The position numbers and the translations under genes are program-made. A stretch of DNA of 64,000 nt from Glaciihabitans sp. GTDB lineage: Bacteria; Actinomycetota; Actinomycetes; Actinomycetales; Microbacteriaceae. This document shows positions 33,997 to 42,934 of the stretch, piece after piece (positions within the stretch are counted from its first letter, which is position 1; every line of letters begins with the position of its first letter). Below the pieces are notes generated by a model. The model worked only from the letters and a program-made list of their open reading frames with translations, was not told the origin of the DNA and ran no database searches. The stretch is taken from positions 248,001 to 312,000 of the forward strand of contig JAODBD010000009.1 in NCBI GenBank assembly GCA_025463785.1, given 5' to 3'.

Positions 33997-34920
33997 TCAC
34001 GCGTGGCAGGGCGGCGGTCCGCCGAACTCCACCATTTCCCCGAAGGCGCGGGCGATGTCGACCACGGCGTCCGCCGGGTCGTCGGCCAGCTCGGCATAGG
34101 CGCGGTGGAGATTGCCGACAATTCGCTCGGAGTCGAGCAATTCGGCGAAGGCGCCGAGGTCGGTCGAGCGAGCGGTCTCCAGGACGGAACGGCCCGCGCT
34201 CAGGCCGTCGCGGGCGACTTCGAGCAACCAGCTCAGATAGGACTCCGTCTGCGCGAGCAGTTCGATCCCCCCGACCTGCCCGTGGCCGGGAACGACCGTT
34301 TGCGGCCCCAGATCGCGCAGTCGCCCGATCGTGTCGATCGACCCGGTGATCGAACCCATCAGGCAGAAGGGCGTGGTCCGCGACCACACCACATCCCCGG
34401 TGAACAGGACACCGTCGTCGGGCAGCCATACGACGGTGTCACCCGTCGTATGTGCGGGCCCGACATGCCTCAGCTCGACCCGCCGAGCGCCCAGGTGCAG
34501 CGTCATCTCGCCGCGGTAGGTCACCGTCGGGCCGATAACCGGTGTATGCCCCCATTCCACCTCGGGCCAGAGGGACCGCAGTCCGGTCCCGGCCGCGATC
34601 TGCTCGACCGCGCAGTGTTCGTGCGCGATGATCGTGGCCTTCGGCACGAAGTGGGAGTTGCCGAAGGTGTGGTCGCCGTGGAAATGCGTGTTGACCAGGT
34701 AGTCGGGCCCGTCGGGCACGAGTTCGCCGACCACCTTCGCCAGGGCCCTGGCCCGTCGTTCGGTCGCCACCGTATCGACCAGGACGGCCTGGTCTCCGCC
34801 GAGGATGAGCCCGGCGTTGTTGAGGCACCAGCCACCGTCGGGCTGCACGTACGCGTAGATCCCGGACGCCACCTCCTGCATCGTCGCCGCACCGAGCTGT
34901 ACCTCCATGAGCTGCTCCAT
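33997..34920 (-). CDS. MBL-fold metallohydrolase
   Basis: A 307-residue metallo-beta-lactamase-fold protein with the zinc motif THFHGDH (about residues 78-84), HVGPAHTTGDTVVWL, FTGDVVW and VPGHG. MBL-fold proteins are common in aromatic type II polyketide clusters, where some act as cyclases, thioesterases or auxiliary hydrolases. Which of these applies here cannot be read from the sequence. It is convergent with the response regulator (5 bases) and divergent from the SDR gene (207 bases). ATG 34920 is used; the second Met four residues on is an alternative. Confidence 0.85.
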   Translation of the reverse strand: MEQLMEVQLGAATMQEVASGIYAYVQPDGGWCLNNAGLILGGDQAVLVDTVATERRARALAKVVGELVPDGPDYLVNTHFHGDHTFGNSHFVPKATIIAHEHCAVEQIAAGTGLRSLWPEVEWGHTPVIGPTVTYRGEMTLHLGARRVELRHVGPAHTTGDTVVWLPDDGVLFTGDVVWSRTTPFCLMGSITGSIDTIGRLRDLGPQTVVPGHGQVGGIELLAQTESYLSWLLEVARDGLSAGRSVLETARSTDLGAFAELLDSERIVGNLHRAYAELADDPADAVVDIARAFGEMVEFGGPPPCHA

Positions 34921-35127
34921 GCCGACTCCTCTCCTTCACCTGGGTACTGGGAAGGAAACAGTCGCACCGGCGCAACGAGGATTGCTCGAACCGCGGTTGA
35001 TTCGTCCCCGCTCTGCGCGCCGAGCGGGGTATATCGCAGCCTCGATCTCATCTCCGATCGTGGCGCGGCCGGACGGCTCACGTTTCCGGCGGGAAGTCTT
35101 CAGTCAGTTATTCGGAAGGAAAATATT

Positions 35128-35889
35128 ATGGGCGAGAACATGTTCGAGGACGCGACCGTAGTCGTCACCGGCGGTGGGAGCGGGCTCGGCCGGGCGACCG
35201 CGCTGGCGTTCGCACAGCAATCAGCCGCGCGGGTGATCATCACCGGACGGCGCAAGGAAAATCTCGACGAGACCGCGGTATTGCACCCCCGCATTGTGCC
35301 GATAGTCGCCGACGTCACCACTGCGGACGGCGCGGATGCGGTGTTCGACGCCGTTTCCGGGACGAGCGGCAAACTGGATGTGCTGGTGCACAATGCCGGG
35401 ATCGCGCGCCTGACACCACTCGATCCGCCGGATATGGACGGTGCGCGGGAACTATTGGACACCAACGTGATCGGGCCGTACCGGCTCACCTCGCGATTGC
35501 TGCCGCTGCTGCGCAGCCCCGGGGCGGCGGTGGTGATCGTCTCCAGCGTGGTCGGCCATCTGCCGGCGACGCCGGGCCTGTCACTGCTGGGTGCCAGTAA
35601 GGCCGCGCTCGACAGCCTGACCAGGTCCTGGGCAATGGAACTCGCGCCGCGGGGGATTCGGGTCAATGCGGTCGCACCCGGTCCGATGCGCGCCGGTATG
35701 GGGTCCGATCTGTACACCCCCGAACAACTCGACCGTATCGTCGCGGGATTTGTCGCCAAGGTTCCGCTCGGGCGCATCGGCGATCCCGACGAGATCGCCG
35801 GCTGGATCACCCACCTCGCCTCCGCGGCCGGCTCCTGGGTCACCGGCAAGGTCATCGGTATCGACGGCGGACGAGACCTCAACGGCTGA
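35128..35889 (+). CDS. SDR family protein lacking the catalytic Tyr
   Basis: A 253-residue short-chain dehydrogenase fold. The cofactor motif GGGSGLGRATALAF, NAGIAR and the active-site Ser (IVSSVVG, Ser140) are present. The catalytic YxxxK reads LGASK: the Tyr position (154) is Leu and only Lys158 remains. The C-terminal IDGG motif is intact. Loss of the Tyr argues against ordinary carbonyl reduction; it may be a cyclase-like or structural partner, or inactive. ATG 35128 follows GGAAGGA. A very long upstream frame is antisense to the MBL gene and is rejected. Confidence 0.85.
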   Translation: MGENMFEDATVVVTGGGSGLGRATALAFAQQSAARVIITGRRKENLDETAVLHPRIVPIVADVTTADGADAVFDAVSGTSGKLDVLVHNAGIARLTPLDPPDMDGARELLDTNVIGPYRLTSRLLPLLRSPGAAVVIVSSVVGHLPATPGLSLLGASKAALDSLTRSWAMELAPRGIRVNAVAPGPMRAGMGSDLYTPEQLDRIVAGFVAKVPLGRIGDPDEIAGWITHLASAAGSWVTGKVIGIDGGRDLNG

Positions 35890-35986
35890 ACCGTTTTTCG
35901 CGGGCACTGGATTGAGAATCGATCGCTGTTAGAGCGGTGTGGGCCACCGTTGTTCGCATTCAGCGAACGACGGAAGGCCCTGAACT

Positions 35987-36442
35987 ATGACTACGACGCA
36001 GCCTCGCGAATCCCAGCACGTCTCGGCCGACGACTATGTGGCCATCCTGAGCTTCTATGCCCGCCAGATGCACCTGCTCGACGATCTCGAACTCGAGGCC
36101 TACGCCGCCACGTTCACCGAGGACGGGGTCGTCGACCACGCCCACCGCGGGCAGCGGGTCGCCGGCCGCGCGGCGATGCTGGCGTATATGCACGCCGCCC
36201 TGCCCGCGTACAAGCGGGTCGTCGTGCGGCACTGGTTCGACCACCTGCTGATCGAACCGACCGCCGACGGCTGGCAGGTGTCCTACTACTCGCTGGTCAC
36301 GCGGACCGACGCGGACGGCGCGGTGACCTTCGAACCGACCTTCTCCGTCCGCGACAACCTCGTGAGACTTGATTCCGGCGAAATCTACACAAGCCTCCGC
36401 GTGCTGCACCAGGACCGGCCGAGTTCGGTTGTGCAGGACTGA
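35987..36442 (+). CDS. ActVIA-like/SnoaL-like (NTF2-fold) protein
   Basis: A 151-residue NTF2-fold protein: SADDYVAILSFYARQMHLLDDLELEAYAATFTEDGVVDH, then RGQRVAGRAAMLAYM and VVVRHWFDHLLIEP. This pattern, with conserved Asp and His lining the cone-shaped pocket, is that of the ActVIA group in aromatic polyketide clusters, which act as dehydratases or cyclases and in some pathways as hydroxylation partners. It sits between the SDR and the sugar 2,3-dehydratase and supports an aromatic product. Confidence 0.8.
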   Translation: MTTTQPRESQHVSADDYVAILSFYARQMHLLDDLELEAYAATFTEDGVVDHAHRGQRVAGRAAMLAYMHAALPAYKRVVVRHWFDHLLIEPTADGWQVSYYSLVTRTDADGAVTFEPTFSVRDNLVRLDSGEIYTSLRVLHQDRPSSVVQD

Positions 36443-36513
36443 CATACGGCCCGGCTACGGGCCCGCGGTCATTCCGCCCGGGCAGCCAAACCATCCAGCA
36501 CCAGGAGGTGCGC

Positions 36514-37926
36514 GTGACCATCAGCCTGCAACCACACGAAGATCTCGCGATCCCCGGCCGGATCGCCGCGTCCGCGGAACATCACGGAACCTTCATGCGT
36601 ACAGACGAATTCGACGATTGGCTGCGCGAACGGGCCCTCGCGCACGAGTTCTCCGTCGAACGGATCCCGTTCTCGGCGCTGAGCCGCTGGAGCTTCGAGG
36701 ACGGCACCGGGAATCTGGTACACCAGAGCGGCCGCTTCTTCTCCGTCGAGGGCCTGGAGTTGCGCAAGGCCGCCACCGGATCCACCGGTTGCTACCAGCC
36801 CATCATCTACCAGCCCGAAGTCGGCATCCTCGGTATCCTGGCGAAGGAATTCGGCGGCGTACTGCACTTCCTCATGCAGGCGAAAATGGAGCCCGGAAAC
36901 CCGGAGCCGCTGATGCTGTCGCCGACCGTCCAGGCGACGAGAAGCAATTACACCGGTGTCCATCAGGGATCGCGAGTGAAGTATCTGGAGTACTTCGTCG
37001 GCCCCGGCAAGGGCAGTGTGATCGCCGACGTCCTGCAGTCCGAACACGGCGACTGGTTCTACCGGAAGCGGAACCGGAACATGATCGTCGAGGTCGATGA
37101 ATTCGTGCCGGACGACGACGACTTCTGCTGGCTCACACTGCATCAGATCAACGAATTGCTGGCGCGGGACAATCTCGTCAATATGGACTCTCGGACCGTG
37201 CTCGCGTGCCTGCCGCAGGCCGCGCCGGATATGCGGTTGCAGCCCAGTGGGTTTCACCGATCACTGGCGGCATCCCGCGATCGCGACGCCGGAGCCGCCT
37301 ATACGACCGCGGAACTACTGAGCTGGTTCACCGGCCTGCGATCGGATCGCGACGTCGTCGAAATCCTGCGAATTCCGCTGCGCGATCTCCCGGACTGGCA
37401 CCGGGACGATCGGGAGATCAGCCGCAGCGACGGCCGCTTCTTCAAAGTCGTCGCGGTCGATGTGCGTGCCGGACGCCGGGAAGTCGCCGGGTGGACACAA
37501 CCGCTGATCCAGCCGTGCGGACGCGGGGTATCGGCCTTCCTGGTCCGGGAGTTCTGCGGCGTTCTGCACGTGCTGGTGCACGCCCGAGTCGAGGGCGGGT
37601 TTCTCGACGTCATCGAATTGGGACCGACCATCCAGTGCATGGCACTGAGTCAGATCGAGGATGAGACACCCTTTTATCTGGACCAGATACCGGAGGCGGG
37701 CTCCCCGCGCATTCGCTATCGGGCGGTGCACGCCGAGGAGGGCGGCCGGTTTCTGCACGCGGAGAGCGAATACCTGATCGTGGAGGCGGACGACCGGGTA
37801 CCGGACGCACCCCTCGACGACTACGCGTGGGTCACCGTCGGACAGCTCACCGAACTCATCCGCAACGGCCCGAAGGTCAATGTTCAGGCGCGCACACTCG
37901 TGGCCTGCCTCAACTCGATCAAGTAG
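36514..37926 (+). CDS. NDP-hexose 2,3-dehydratase
   Basis: A 470-residue protein formed by two homologous halves (about 1-225 and 235-470). Each half contains the family signature: SGRFFSVEGLELR, QPIIYQPEVGILG, FGGVLHFLMQAKMEPG and LSPTVQATRSNY in the first, with matching SDGRFFKVVAVDVR, QPLIQPCGRGVSAFLVREF and LGPTIQCMALSQ in the second. It removes the C2 hydroxyl of a dTDP-4-keto-6-deoxyhexose, the first committed step to 2,6-dideoxysugars. With rmlA and rmlB at the right of the cluster it predicts a dTDP-2,6-dideoxysugar. GTG 36514 follows AGGAGG; GTG 36508 overlaps the ribosome site and is less likely. Confidence 0.93.
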   Translation: MTISLQPHEDLAIPGRIAASAEHHGTFMRTDEFDDWLRERALAHEFSVERIPFSALSRWSFEDGTGNLVHQSGRFFSVEGLELRKAATGSTGCYQPIIYQPEVGILGILAKEFGGVLHFLMQAKMEPGNPEPLMLSPTVQATRSNYTGVHQGSRVKYLEYFVGPGKGSVIADVLQSEHGDWFYRKRNRNMIVEVDEFVPDDDDFCWLTLHQINELLARDNLVNMDSRTVLACLPQAAPDMRLQPSGFHRSLAASRDRDAGAAYTTAELLSWFTGLRSDRDVVEILRIPLRDLPDWHRDDREISRSDGRFFKVVAVDVRAGRREVAGWTQPLIQPCGRGVSAFLVREFCGVLHVLVHARVEGGFLDVIELGPTIQCMALSQIEDETPFYLDQIPEAGSPRIRYRAVHAEEGGRFLHAESEYLIVEADDRVPDAPLDDYAWVTVGQLTELIRNGPKVNVQARTLVACLNSIK

Positions 37927-37933
37927 CCGGCAC

Positions 37934-37975
37934 AGCGCAGGACCTGCGGCCCGGTGGGCTCGCAGGTCCTGCGCT
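37934..37975. terminator. Perfect 15-bp bidirectional hairpin
   Basis: AGCGCAGGACCTGCG (37934-37948) pairs perfectly with its complement at 37961-37975 across a 12-base loop, in the 51-base gap between the convergent 2,3-dehydratase and KAS III genes. It is very probably the shared terminator. Confidence 0.75.
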
Positions 37976-37977
37976 GA

Positions 37978-38997
37978 TCAGGGCGCGGTCAGGATCTCGA
38001 GTACCGCGACCGTCCAGGCGAAACCACCACCCGCACTGACCAATACGACGGACTGGCCCGGCGCGAGCACGCCCGAACGCACCAGATGCGCCAGACCGGC
38101 GAACTGGTCGCCGGCCCCGAGGTGACCGACCCCCGAGCCGAACGGCCAGGTCGACAGGGCGGGATCGATCTCGAGCGGTGTGAAGAACTGGAACGCCATC
38201 TTCGGATGTCCGAGGTGGGGCACCACGAACCAATCGATGTCATTGGCCTTGATATTCGCGTCGTCCAGAGCCTGGTCGAGGGCCGCCCGCTGCCCGGTGA
38301 GCAATCGGTCGATCAACTCCGACATACCGAGCTCGCTGATGAGCCGGGCTCGATGGTCGTCGAGCGTGATCGGCGCGCGTGCCTGCAGCGGCGCGGCCGC
38401 GAACGCGTCGACGCCCCGGCCCATCTTCTCCAGCGAGGGATCGGACACGGTGACCATGCTGGTGACTCGTGCGAAGCCACCCGACCGAGACAGGACCAGC
38501 GCCGTGCCACCGTCGCCGAGCACGGTGCCCGGATCGGTCCGCCAGCGGTCCATGCCCGGCAGGCAGAAACGGTCGCCGGTCGTGAGTAGCGCGCCGCGCC
38601 GGGTGGCGTCGGCCTCCAGGTAGGCGACGGCCAATTCCATTGCCGCCATTCCGCCGTTCGACAGCTGATCGACGACCAGCGACATACACGCATTGCCGAC
38701 CGATTCGCGCTGCACGTACGACGCGGGCGCCCACAGATCGTGGCCCTGAAAGTACGTGCAGGCGTGCAGGACCAGGTCGATGTCGTCCGGTCCGGCCCCC
38801 GCTTGGCCGAGGGCCTGCCGGGCGGCTCTGACCGCCATCTCCGGCCCCGACTCCGTGCTGACGCACACCGACTTCATCCCGGTGCGCTGTGCGGTCCGTT
38901 CGTCGACGAGACCGCGCTCGACGGCCTCGGCCGCCGGCATCGCCTGTGGCAGATACATGCCGACACCCGCCACGTAAATATCCTCGAGCTCCACCAT
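37978..38997 (-). CDS. KAS III-like acyltransferase of the CerJ/ChlB3 type
   Basis: A 339-residue thiolase-fold protein. It keeps the active Cys (GNACMSLV, Cys104) and a His in VVPHLGHPKM. Where FabH has Asn it has GHLGAGDQ, giving a Cys-His-Asp set like that of CerJ and ChlB3. Those relatives move an acyl group onto a sugar or start an aromatic chain and do not perform Claisen condensation. The likely acyl donors here are the ACP-bound product of the two type I proteins or a PABA-derived acid. It starts at ATG 38997 behind GGGAG and is divergent from the free-standing acyltransferase. Confidence 0.85.
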   Translation of the reverse strand: MVELEDIYVAGVGMYLPQAMPAAEAVERGLVDERTAQRTGMKSVCVSTESGPEMAVRAARQALGQAGAGPDDIDLVLHACTYFQGHDLWAPASYVQRESVGNACMSLVVDQLSNGGMAAMELAVAYLEADATRRGALLTTGDRFCLPGMDRWRTDPGTVLGDGGTALVLSRSGGFARVTSMVTVSDPSLEKMGRGVDAFAAAPLQARAPITLDDHRARLISELGMSELIDRLLTGQRAALDQALDDANIKANDIDWFVVPHLGHPKMAFQFFTPLEIDPALSTWPFGSGVGHLGAGDQFAGLAHLVRSGVLAPGQSVVLVSAGGGFAWTVAVLEILTAP

Positions 38998-39155
38998 TGC
39001 TCCCTTCGTAACCCGCCGATGTCGGGCCAACGTATGTCGCGACGCTCAGGGGTGGCTCGAGACCGCCCGGAGCTGCCGAGCCTCGATCGATGCTCAGCCG
39101 AACCTCGAAGTCGACCCTCTAACTTCCGAAAGGCGACAAAAAGAGAGGTGGCCGA

Positions 39156-40199
39156 ATGTCAGTTCTGGCACAGCAGCCGACGCAACCGGTCGTGCTGACC
39201 TTTCCGGGCCAAGGCTCGCAGCATCCACGGATGGCGGCCGGGTTGTACAGGCACGAAACGACATTCACCTACTGGATGGACGAGGCGTTCCGCTTGTTCG
39301 GGGACCTGGGCGCGCACCTGCGCCAGGAGTGGCTCGCGATCACACCGTCGCCGTCGTTCGACGATGTGACCGTCGCGCAGCCGCTGCTCTACGCGGTGAA
39401 CCACGCGCTCGGCCGGCTGGTGCTCAGCTGGGGCGTGGAGCCGGTCGCCATGCTCGGGCACAGCGTGGGTGAGTTCGTCGCCGCGACCCTTGCCGGCGTA
39501 CTGGACTTCGCCGACGGCATCCGGCTGATGCGCGAACGCACCTGGTGTTTCGCCGAGACCCCGGCCGGTGGGATGCTCGCGATCGCGGCCTCCGAGGCGG
39601 AAGTCGCGGACGTCCTCGGCGACGGGGTGTACCTCGCGGCGGTGAACGCCTCGCGGCAACTGCTCCTGTCCGGTGAGCTGGCTCCGCTGGCCGCGGCCGC
39701 ACAGCGGTTGCAGGCGCGCGGAATCGTCTGCATACGCGTCCCCGCGCAGCAGGCCTTCCACAGTCCGGTGGTCGATGAGGCAGTTCGCCTGAGCCTGAGG
39801 GGTTTTCGGGCGATATCGCTGCGACCACCCGTACGGACGCTGTACTCCGCGTACACCACGGACATCCTCACCGAGGTCGAGGCGCTCGATCCCGAATTCT
39901 GGGCCTGGCAGGCGGCCCGCACGGTGCGGTTCGCGCCGACGCTCGCCACCCTGCTCGACGATCACGACTGCCTGCTGCTTGAAACCGGGCCCAGCGGGGG
40001 ACTGAGTCTCCTGGCACGACGGCAGTCGCGGGTCATCGCGGGTCACAGCTCGGTGCAGCCGTTGCTGCCCGGCCGGGCACAGGGTGACCGGGCCGACCGT
40101 GAGGCGGTCGCCGCGGTTCGCCACAAGCTCTTCGGCGCGCTGTCCGATGACCGCGCGCACGCGGTCCGTACCGATATCGGAGATCGACATGCAGGCTGA
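39156..40199 (+). CDS. Free-standing acyltransferase (malonyl-type AT)
   Basis: A 347-residue discrete AT: FPGQGSQHPRMAAGLY, nucleophile Ser in GHSVGEFVAATLAG (about residue 103) and the catalytic His in QQAFHSPVV (about residue 202), close to the HAFH motif associated with malonyl-CoA. The last 40 residues after the fold are a polar tail. It is immediately followed, with an 11-base overlap, by the KSQ protein whose own AT lacks the catalytic-His region, so it probably loads that protein in trans. It is an intact candidate for supplying malonyl to the first ACP and perhaps to the type II system. Confidence 0.88.
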   Translation: MSVLAQQPTQPVVLTFPGQGSQHPRMAAGLYRHETTFTYWMDEAFRLFGDLGAHLRQEWLAITPSPSFDDVTVAQPLLYAVNHALGRLVLSWGVEPVAMLGHSVGEFVAATLAGVLDFADGIRLMRERTWCFAETPAGGMLAIAASEAEVADVLGDGVYLAAVNASRQLLLSGELAPLAAAAQRLQARGIVCIRVPAQQAFHSPVVDEAVRLSLRGFRAISLRPPVRTLYSAYTTDILTEVEALDPEFWAWQAARTVRFAPTLATLLDDHDCLLLETGPSGGLSLLARRQSRVIAGHSSVQPLLPGRAQGDRADREAVAAVRHKLFGALSDDRAHAVRTDIGDRHAG

Positions 40200-42873
40200 G
40201 ACCTCCCCCGCGGCCCCGGTCGCCGCCGAGATGGCGGTGGCCGTGATCGGCATGGCCTGCCGTTTTCCCGGCGCCGAGGATCTCCCGGGATTCTGGCGGT
40301 TACTCGTTTCCGGCGCCGACGCGATCGGCCCGGCAACAGCGGACCGCAGCGACCGCCGCCCCGGCGGCTACCTCGCCGCGGTCGACATGTTCGACGCGGA
40401 GTTCTTCGGAATCCCCGCGCGCGAGGCCGCCGCGATGGATCCACAGCAGCGACTGCTGCTCGAATTGTGCTGGCACGCACTCGAAGACGCTGGGATTGCG
40501 CCCCGCGGCCCGGCCCGGCCCGGTCGGACCGGCGTCTACGTGGGCTGCTGCTCCGACGACTACGCGCTGATGAGCAGGCTGTCCGGGATCGTCGATCCCT
40601 ACACGATGACCGGAACGGGCCGGGCCTTTCTGGCGAATCGAATCTCGCACGAGTTCGAGTTCAGCGGGCCCAGCGTCGTGGTCGACACCGGCCAGTCGTC
40701 CTCGCTGGTGGCCCTGCATCAGGCGATCGGGGGCTTCGTTCGCGGGGAGTGCGCGAAGGCGGTGGTCGCGGGTGTCCAGCTGAACCTCACCGAGGTGGGT
40801 GACCACATCCTGGCCGAGCTCGGCGCGCTGTCGCCACAGGGCCGCTGCCGGCCGTTCGATGCCCGGGCCGATGGGATCGCACGTGGCGAAGGGGCGGGTG
40901 TGGTCGTCATCAAGCCGCTCGAGGCCGCCATCGCGGACGGTGACCGGGTGTACTGCACCGTGCTGGCCACCGCGCTGAACAATGACGGCGGTGGTAGTCG
41001 CGGGTTGACCGCGCCCAGCAGGGGTGCGCAGCGGGATCTACTGCTCGACGCCTACGAGCGTGCGGGAGTCGGGCCGGAGCAGGTCCAGTACGTCGAGTTG
41101 CACGGCACCGGCACCCCCGTCGGCGACCCGGTGGAGGCAGGCGCGCTCGGTGACGTCTTCGCCAGCGGGCGGGCGGGGGATCGTCCCCTGCTGGTGGGTT
41201 CGGTCAAGACCAATATCGGGCATCTCGAAGGCGCCGCCGGGATCGCGGGGCTGATCAAGACGGCCGCGAGCCTGTATCACCGCGAATTGCCGCCGACCCT
41301 GAATCACCTCGAACCGAATCCCGCGATCGACTTGGACATGCTTCGGCTGCGGGTCTGTACCGAACGCCAGGCCTGGCCCGAGCCGCAGCGACCGCTGTTC
41401 GCCGGTGTCTCATCGTTCGGGCTCGGTGGTACGAACTGCCATGTGGTGCTTGGTGAGCCACCTCGTCGCGCCCCGGCGACCGGTGAGGACCGGCCTGTTC
41501 CCGTGCTGCTGTCCGCGCGGGACGAGCCCGCGCTGCGCGAGCAGGCCGCCCGGTTCGCCGAGCACCTCGCTTTCGGTGGCACAGCCAGGCTCGTGGACAT
41601 CGGGGCCGCCTCGGCGGCCCGTGCGTCCCTGCGTCACCGAGCCGCCGTGGTCGCCTCGCACACCGATGAGCTGGTCGCTCGGTTATGCGCCCTCGCGGCG
41701 GGCACGCCGCTCGCCGCCGGCGTGATCGAAGGGGCGGGCCGGCAGGGCAGCACCGGCTACCTGTTCGCCGGCGACGGCAAGCAGCGGCTGGGTATGGGGC
41801 GTCGGCTGCACAAGGAATTCGAGGCCTTCGCAACGGCTTTCGACGAGGCGTGTGCGGCCGCCGAACACGTTCTGGGCACGAGCATTCGGGACGCGGCCTG
41901 GGTGCACCAGGACCTCCTGGACCGGATGGCCTACGCACAGCCCGCGCTGCTCGCTCTGGAGATCGGCCTGTACAGGCTGCTCGAGTCGTGGGGGATCGTG
42001 CCCGATGTCGTGATCGGGCACTCCCAGGGTGAGATTGCAGCCGCGCATGTCGCAGGCATGCTGTCGACGGCGGACGCGGCACTACTGGCGGCGCACCGGG
42101 GAAGGTTGTCGGACGCGCTGGGGCTCGGCGCGACGACGGTCGCAGTGCGGGATGAGTTGTGCGACATCGCGACCGGCCTGACCTGGCACCGGCCCACCGG
42201 TCCGGTGCTGGTGTCGACCGTGACCGGGAAACCGGTGCACGATACGCAGACCCTCACCCCCGAGTACTGGGCGCGGCAGCTGGGTGCGCCGGTCCGCTTC
42301 CGGCCGGCGGTGCAGACGGCGCACGAGTTGGGTGCGCGGTTCTTCGTCGAGATCGGCCCGGGGCGCGGATTGTCGACCTCGGCCGCGGAGGCGGTTGGAC
42401 CCGGCGGTGGCTTGTTCGCCGCGCCGCTGTCCGGCGAGGACGAATTGATCGGGGTCGCCGAAATCGCGGGGCTGGCCTTCGTCTCGGACCGATCGGTCGA
42501 TTGGCCGGCCGTGTACGGGTCCCTGCCTGTGCGGGTTGCGTTGCCGCTGACCGTGTTTCGTCGTAAACGGTATTGGCTGGACCCGCCGCTTCCCAGCCGG
42601 TCCCCGGTGCCCGAGTCTTCCGGCCCGGCGTGGTCAGGCGATCTGGAGAGCCTCGTCATGGACTCGGCGGAGGCGGTTTTCGGTGAGGTGCTGGACGGCG
42701 ATCACGATCTCGATCGAACCTTCACCGACATCGGACTGGACTCGCGGATGACCGTCGCGCTCCGCACGATGCTCGCGAAAGCCACCGGCCGCGTCCTGCC
42801 GACCACCCTGCTGTACGAGTACCCCACTCCCGCGAAATTGATCGAGGCCCTGCAGTCGGATTCGCCGCTGTAA
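40189..42873 (+). CDS. Type I PKS loading protein, KSQ-AT(degenerate)-ACP
   Basis: An 894-residue protein. The KS domain (about 13-430) has Gln169 in place of the active Cys ([13 protein letters not shown]) and retains both His motifs ([22 protein letters not shown]), which defines a KSQ decarboxylase that turns malonyl-ACP into acetyl-ACP. The AT (about 520-770) retains Ser612 ([14 protein letters not shown]). However, about 65 residues between [11 protein letters not shown] and VRDELCDIA are missing, including the YASH/HAFH catalytic His, and the entry motif reads [12 protein letters not shown] in place of FPGQGSQ. An ACP (Ser near 851, DIGLDSRM) ends the protein. The AT is probably inactive and served in trans. 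ATG 40189 follows GGAG. Confidence 0.92.
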   Translation: MQAETSPAAPVAAEMAVAVIGMACRFPGAEDLPGFWRLLVSGADAIGPATADRSDRRPGGYLAAVDMFDAEFFGIPAREAAAMDPQQRLLLELCWHALEDAGIAPRGPARPGRTGVYVGCCSDDYALMSRLSGIVDPYTMTGTGRAFLANRISHEFEFSGPSVVVDTGQSSSLVALHQAIGGFVRGECAKAVVAGVQLNLTEVGDHILAELGALSPQGRCRPFDARADGIARGEGAGVVVIKPLEAAIADGDRVYCTVLATALNNDGGGSRGLTAPSRGAQRDLLLDAYERAGVGPEQVQYVELHGTGTPVGDPVEAGALGDVFASGRAGDRPLLVGSVKTNIGHLEGAAGIAGLIKTAASLYHRELPPTLNHLEPNPAIDLDMLRLRVCTERQAWPEPQRPLFAGVSSFGLGGTNCHVVLGEPPRRAPATGEDRPVPVLLSARDEPALREQAARFAEHLAFGGTARLVDIGAASAARASLRHRAAVVASHTDELVARLCALAAGTPLAAGVIEGAGRQGSTGYLFAGDGKQRLGMGRRLHKEFEAFATAFDEACAAAEHVLGTSIRDAAWVHQDLLDRMAYAQPALLALEIGLYRLLESWGIVPDVVIGHSQGEIAAAHVAGMLSTADAALLAAHRGRLSDALGLGATTVAVRDELCDIATGLTWHRPTGPVLVSTVTGKPVHDTQTLTPEYWARQLGAPVRFRPAVQTAHELGARFFVEIGPGRGLSTSAAEAVGPGGGLFAAPLSGEDELIGVAEIAGLAFVSDRSVDWPAVYGSLPVRVALPLTVFRRKRYWLDPPLPSRSPVPESSGPAWSGDLESLVMDSAEAVFGEVLDGDHDLDRTFTDIGLDSRMTVALRTMLAKATGRVLPTTLLYEYPTPAKLIEALQSDSPL

Positions 42874-42934
42874 CCCCCCCGGTCCCCGTGCATGCGTTTT
42901 TGATTCGAATGTTGACGAAAGGCCCAGGCTGACC

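Noticed and set aside
33784-35127. Long N-terminal extension of the SDR frame
   Set aside because: It is antisense to the MBL gene and to part of the response regulator. ATG 35128 has a strong GGAAGGA and starts at the Rossmann strand.
42874-42934. Terminator between the two type I PKS genes
   Set aside because: The gap has a C-run and a T-run but no stable stem, and the genes most likely share a transcript.
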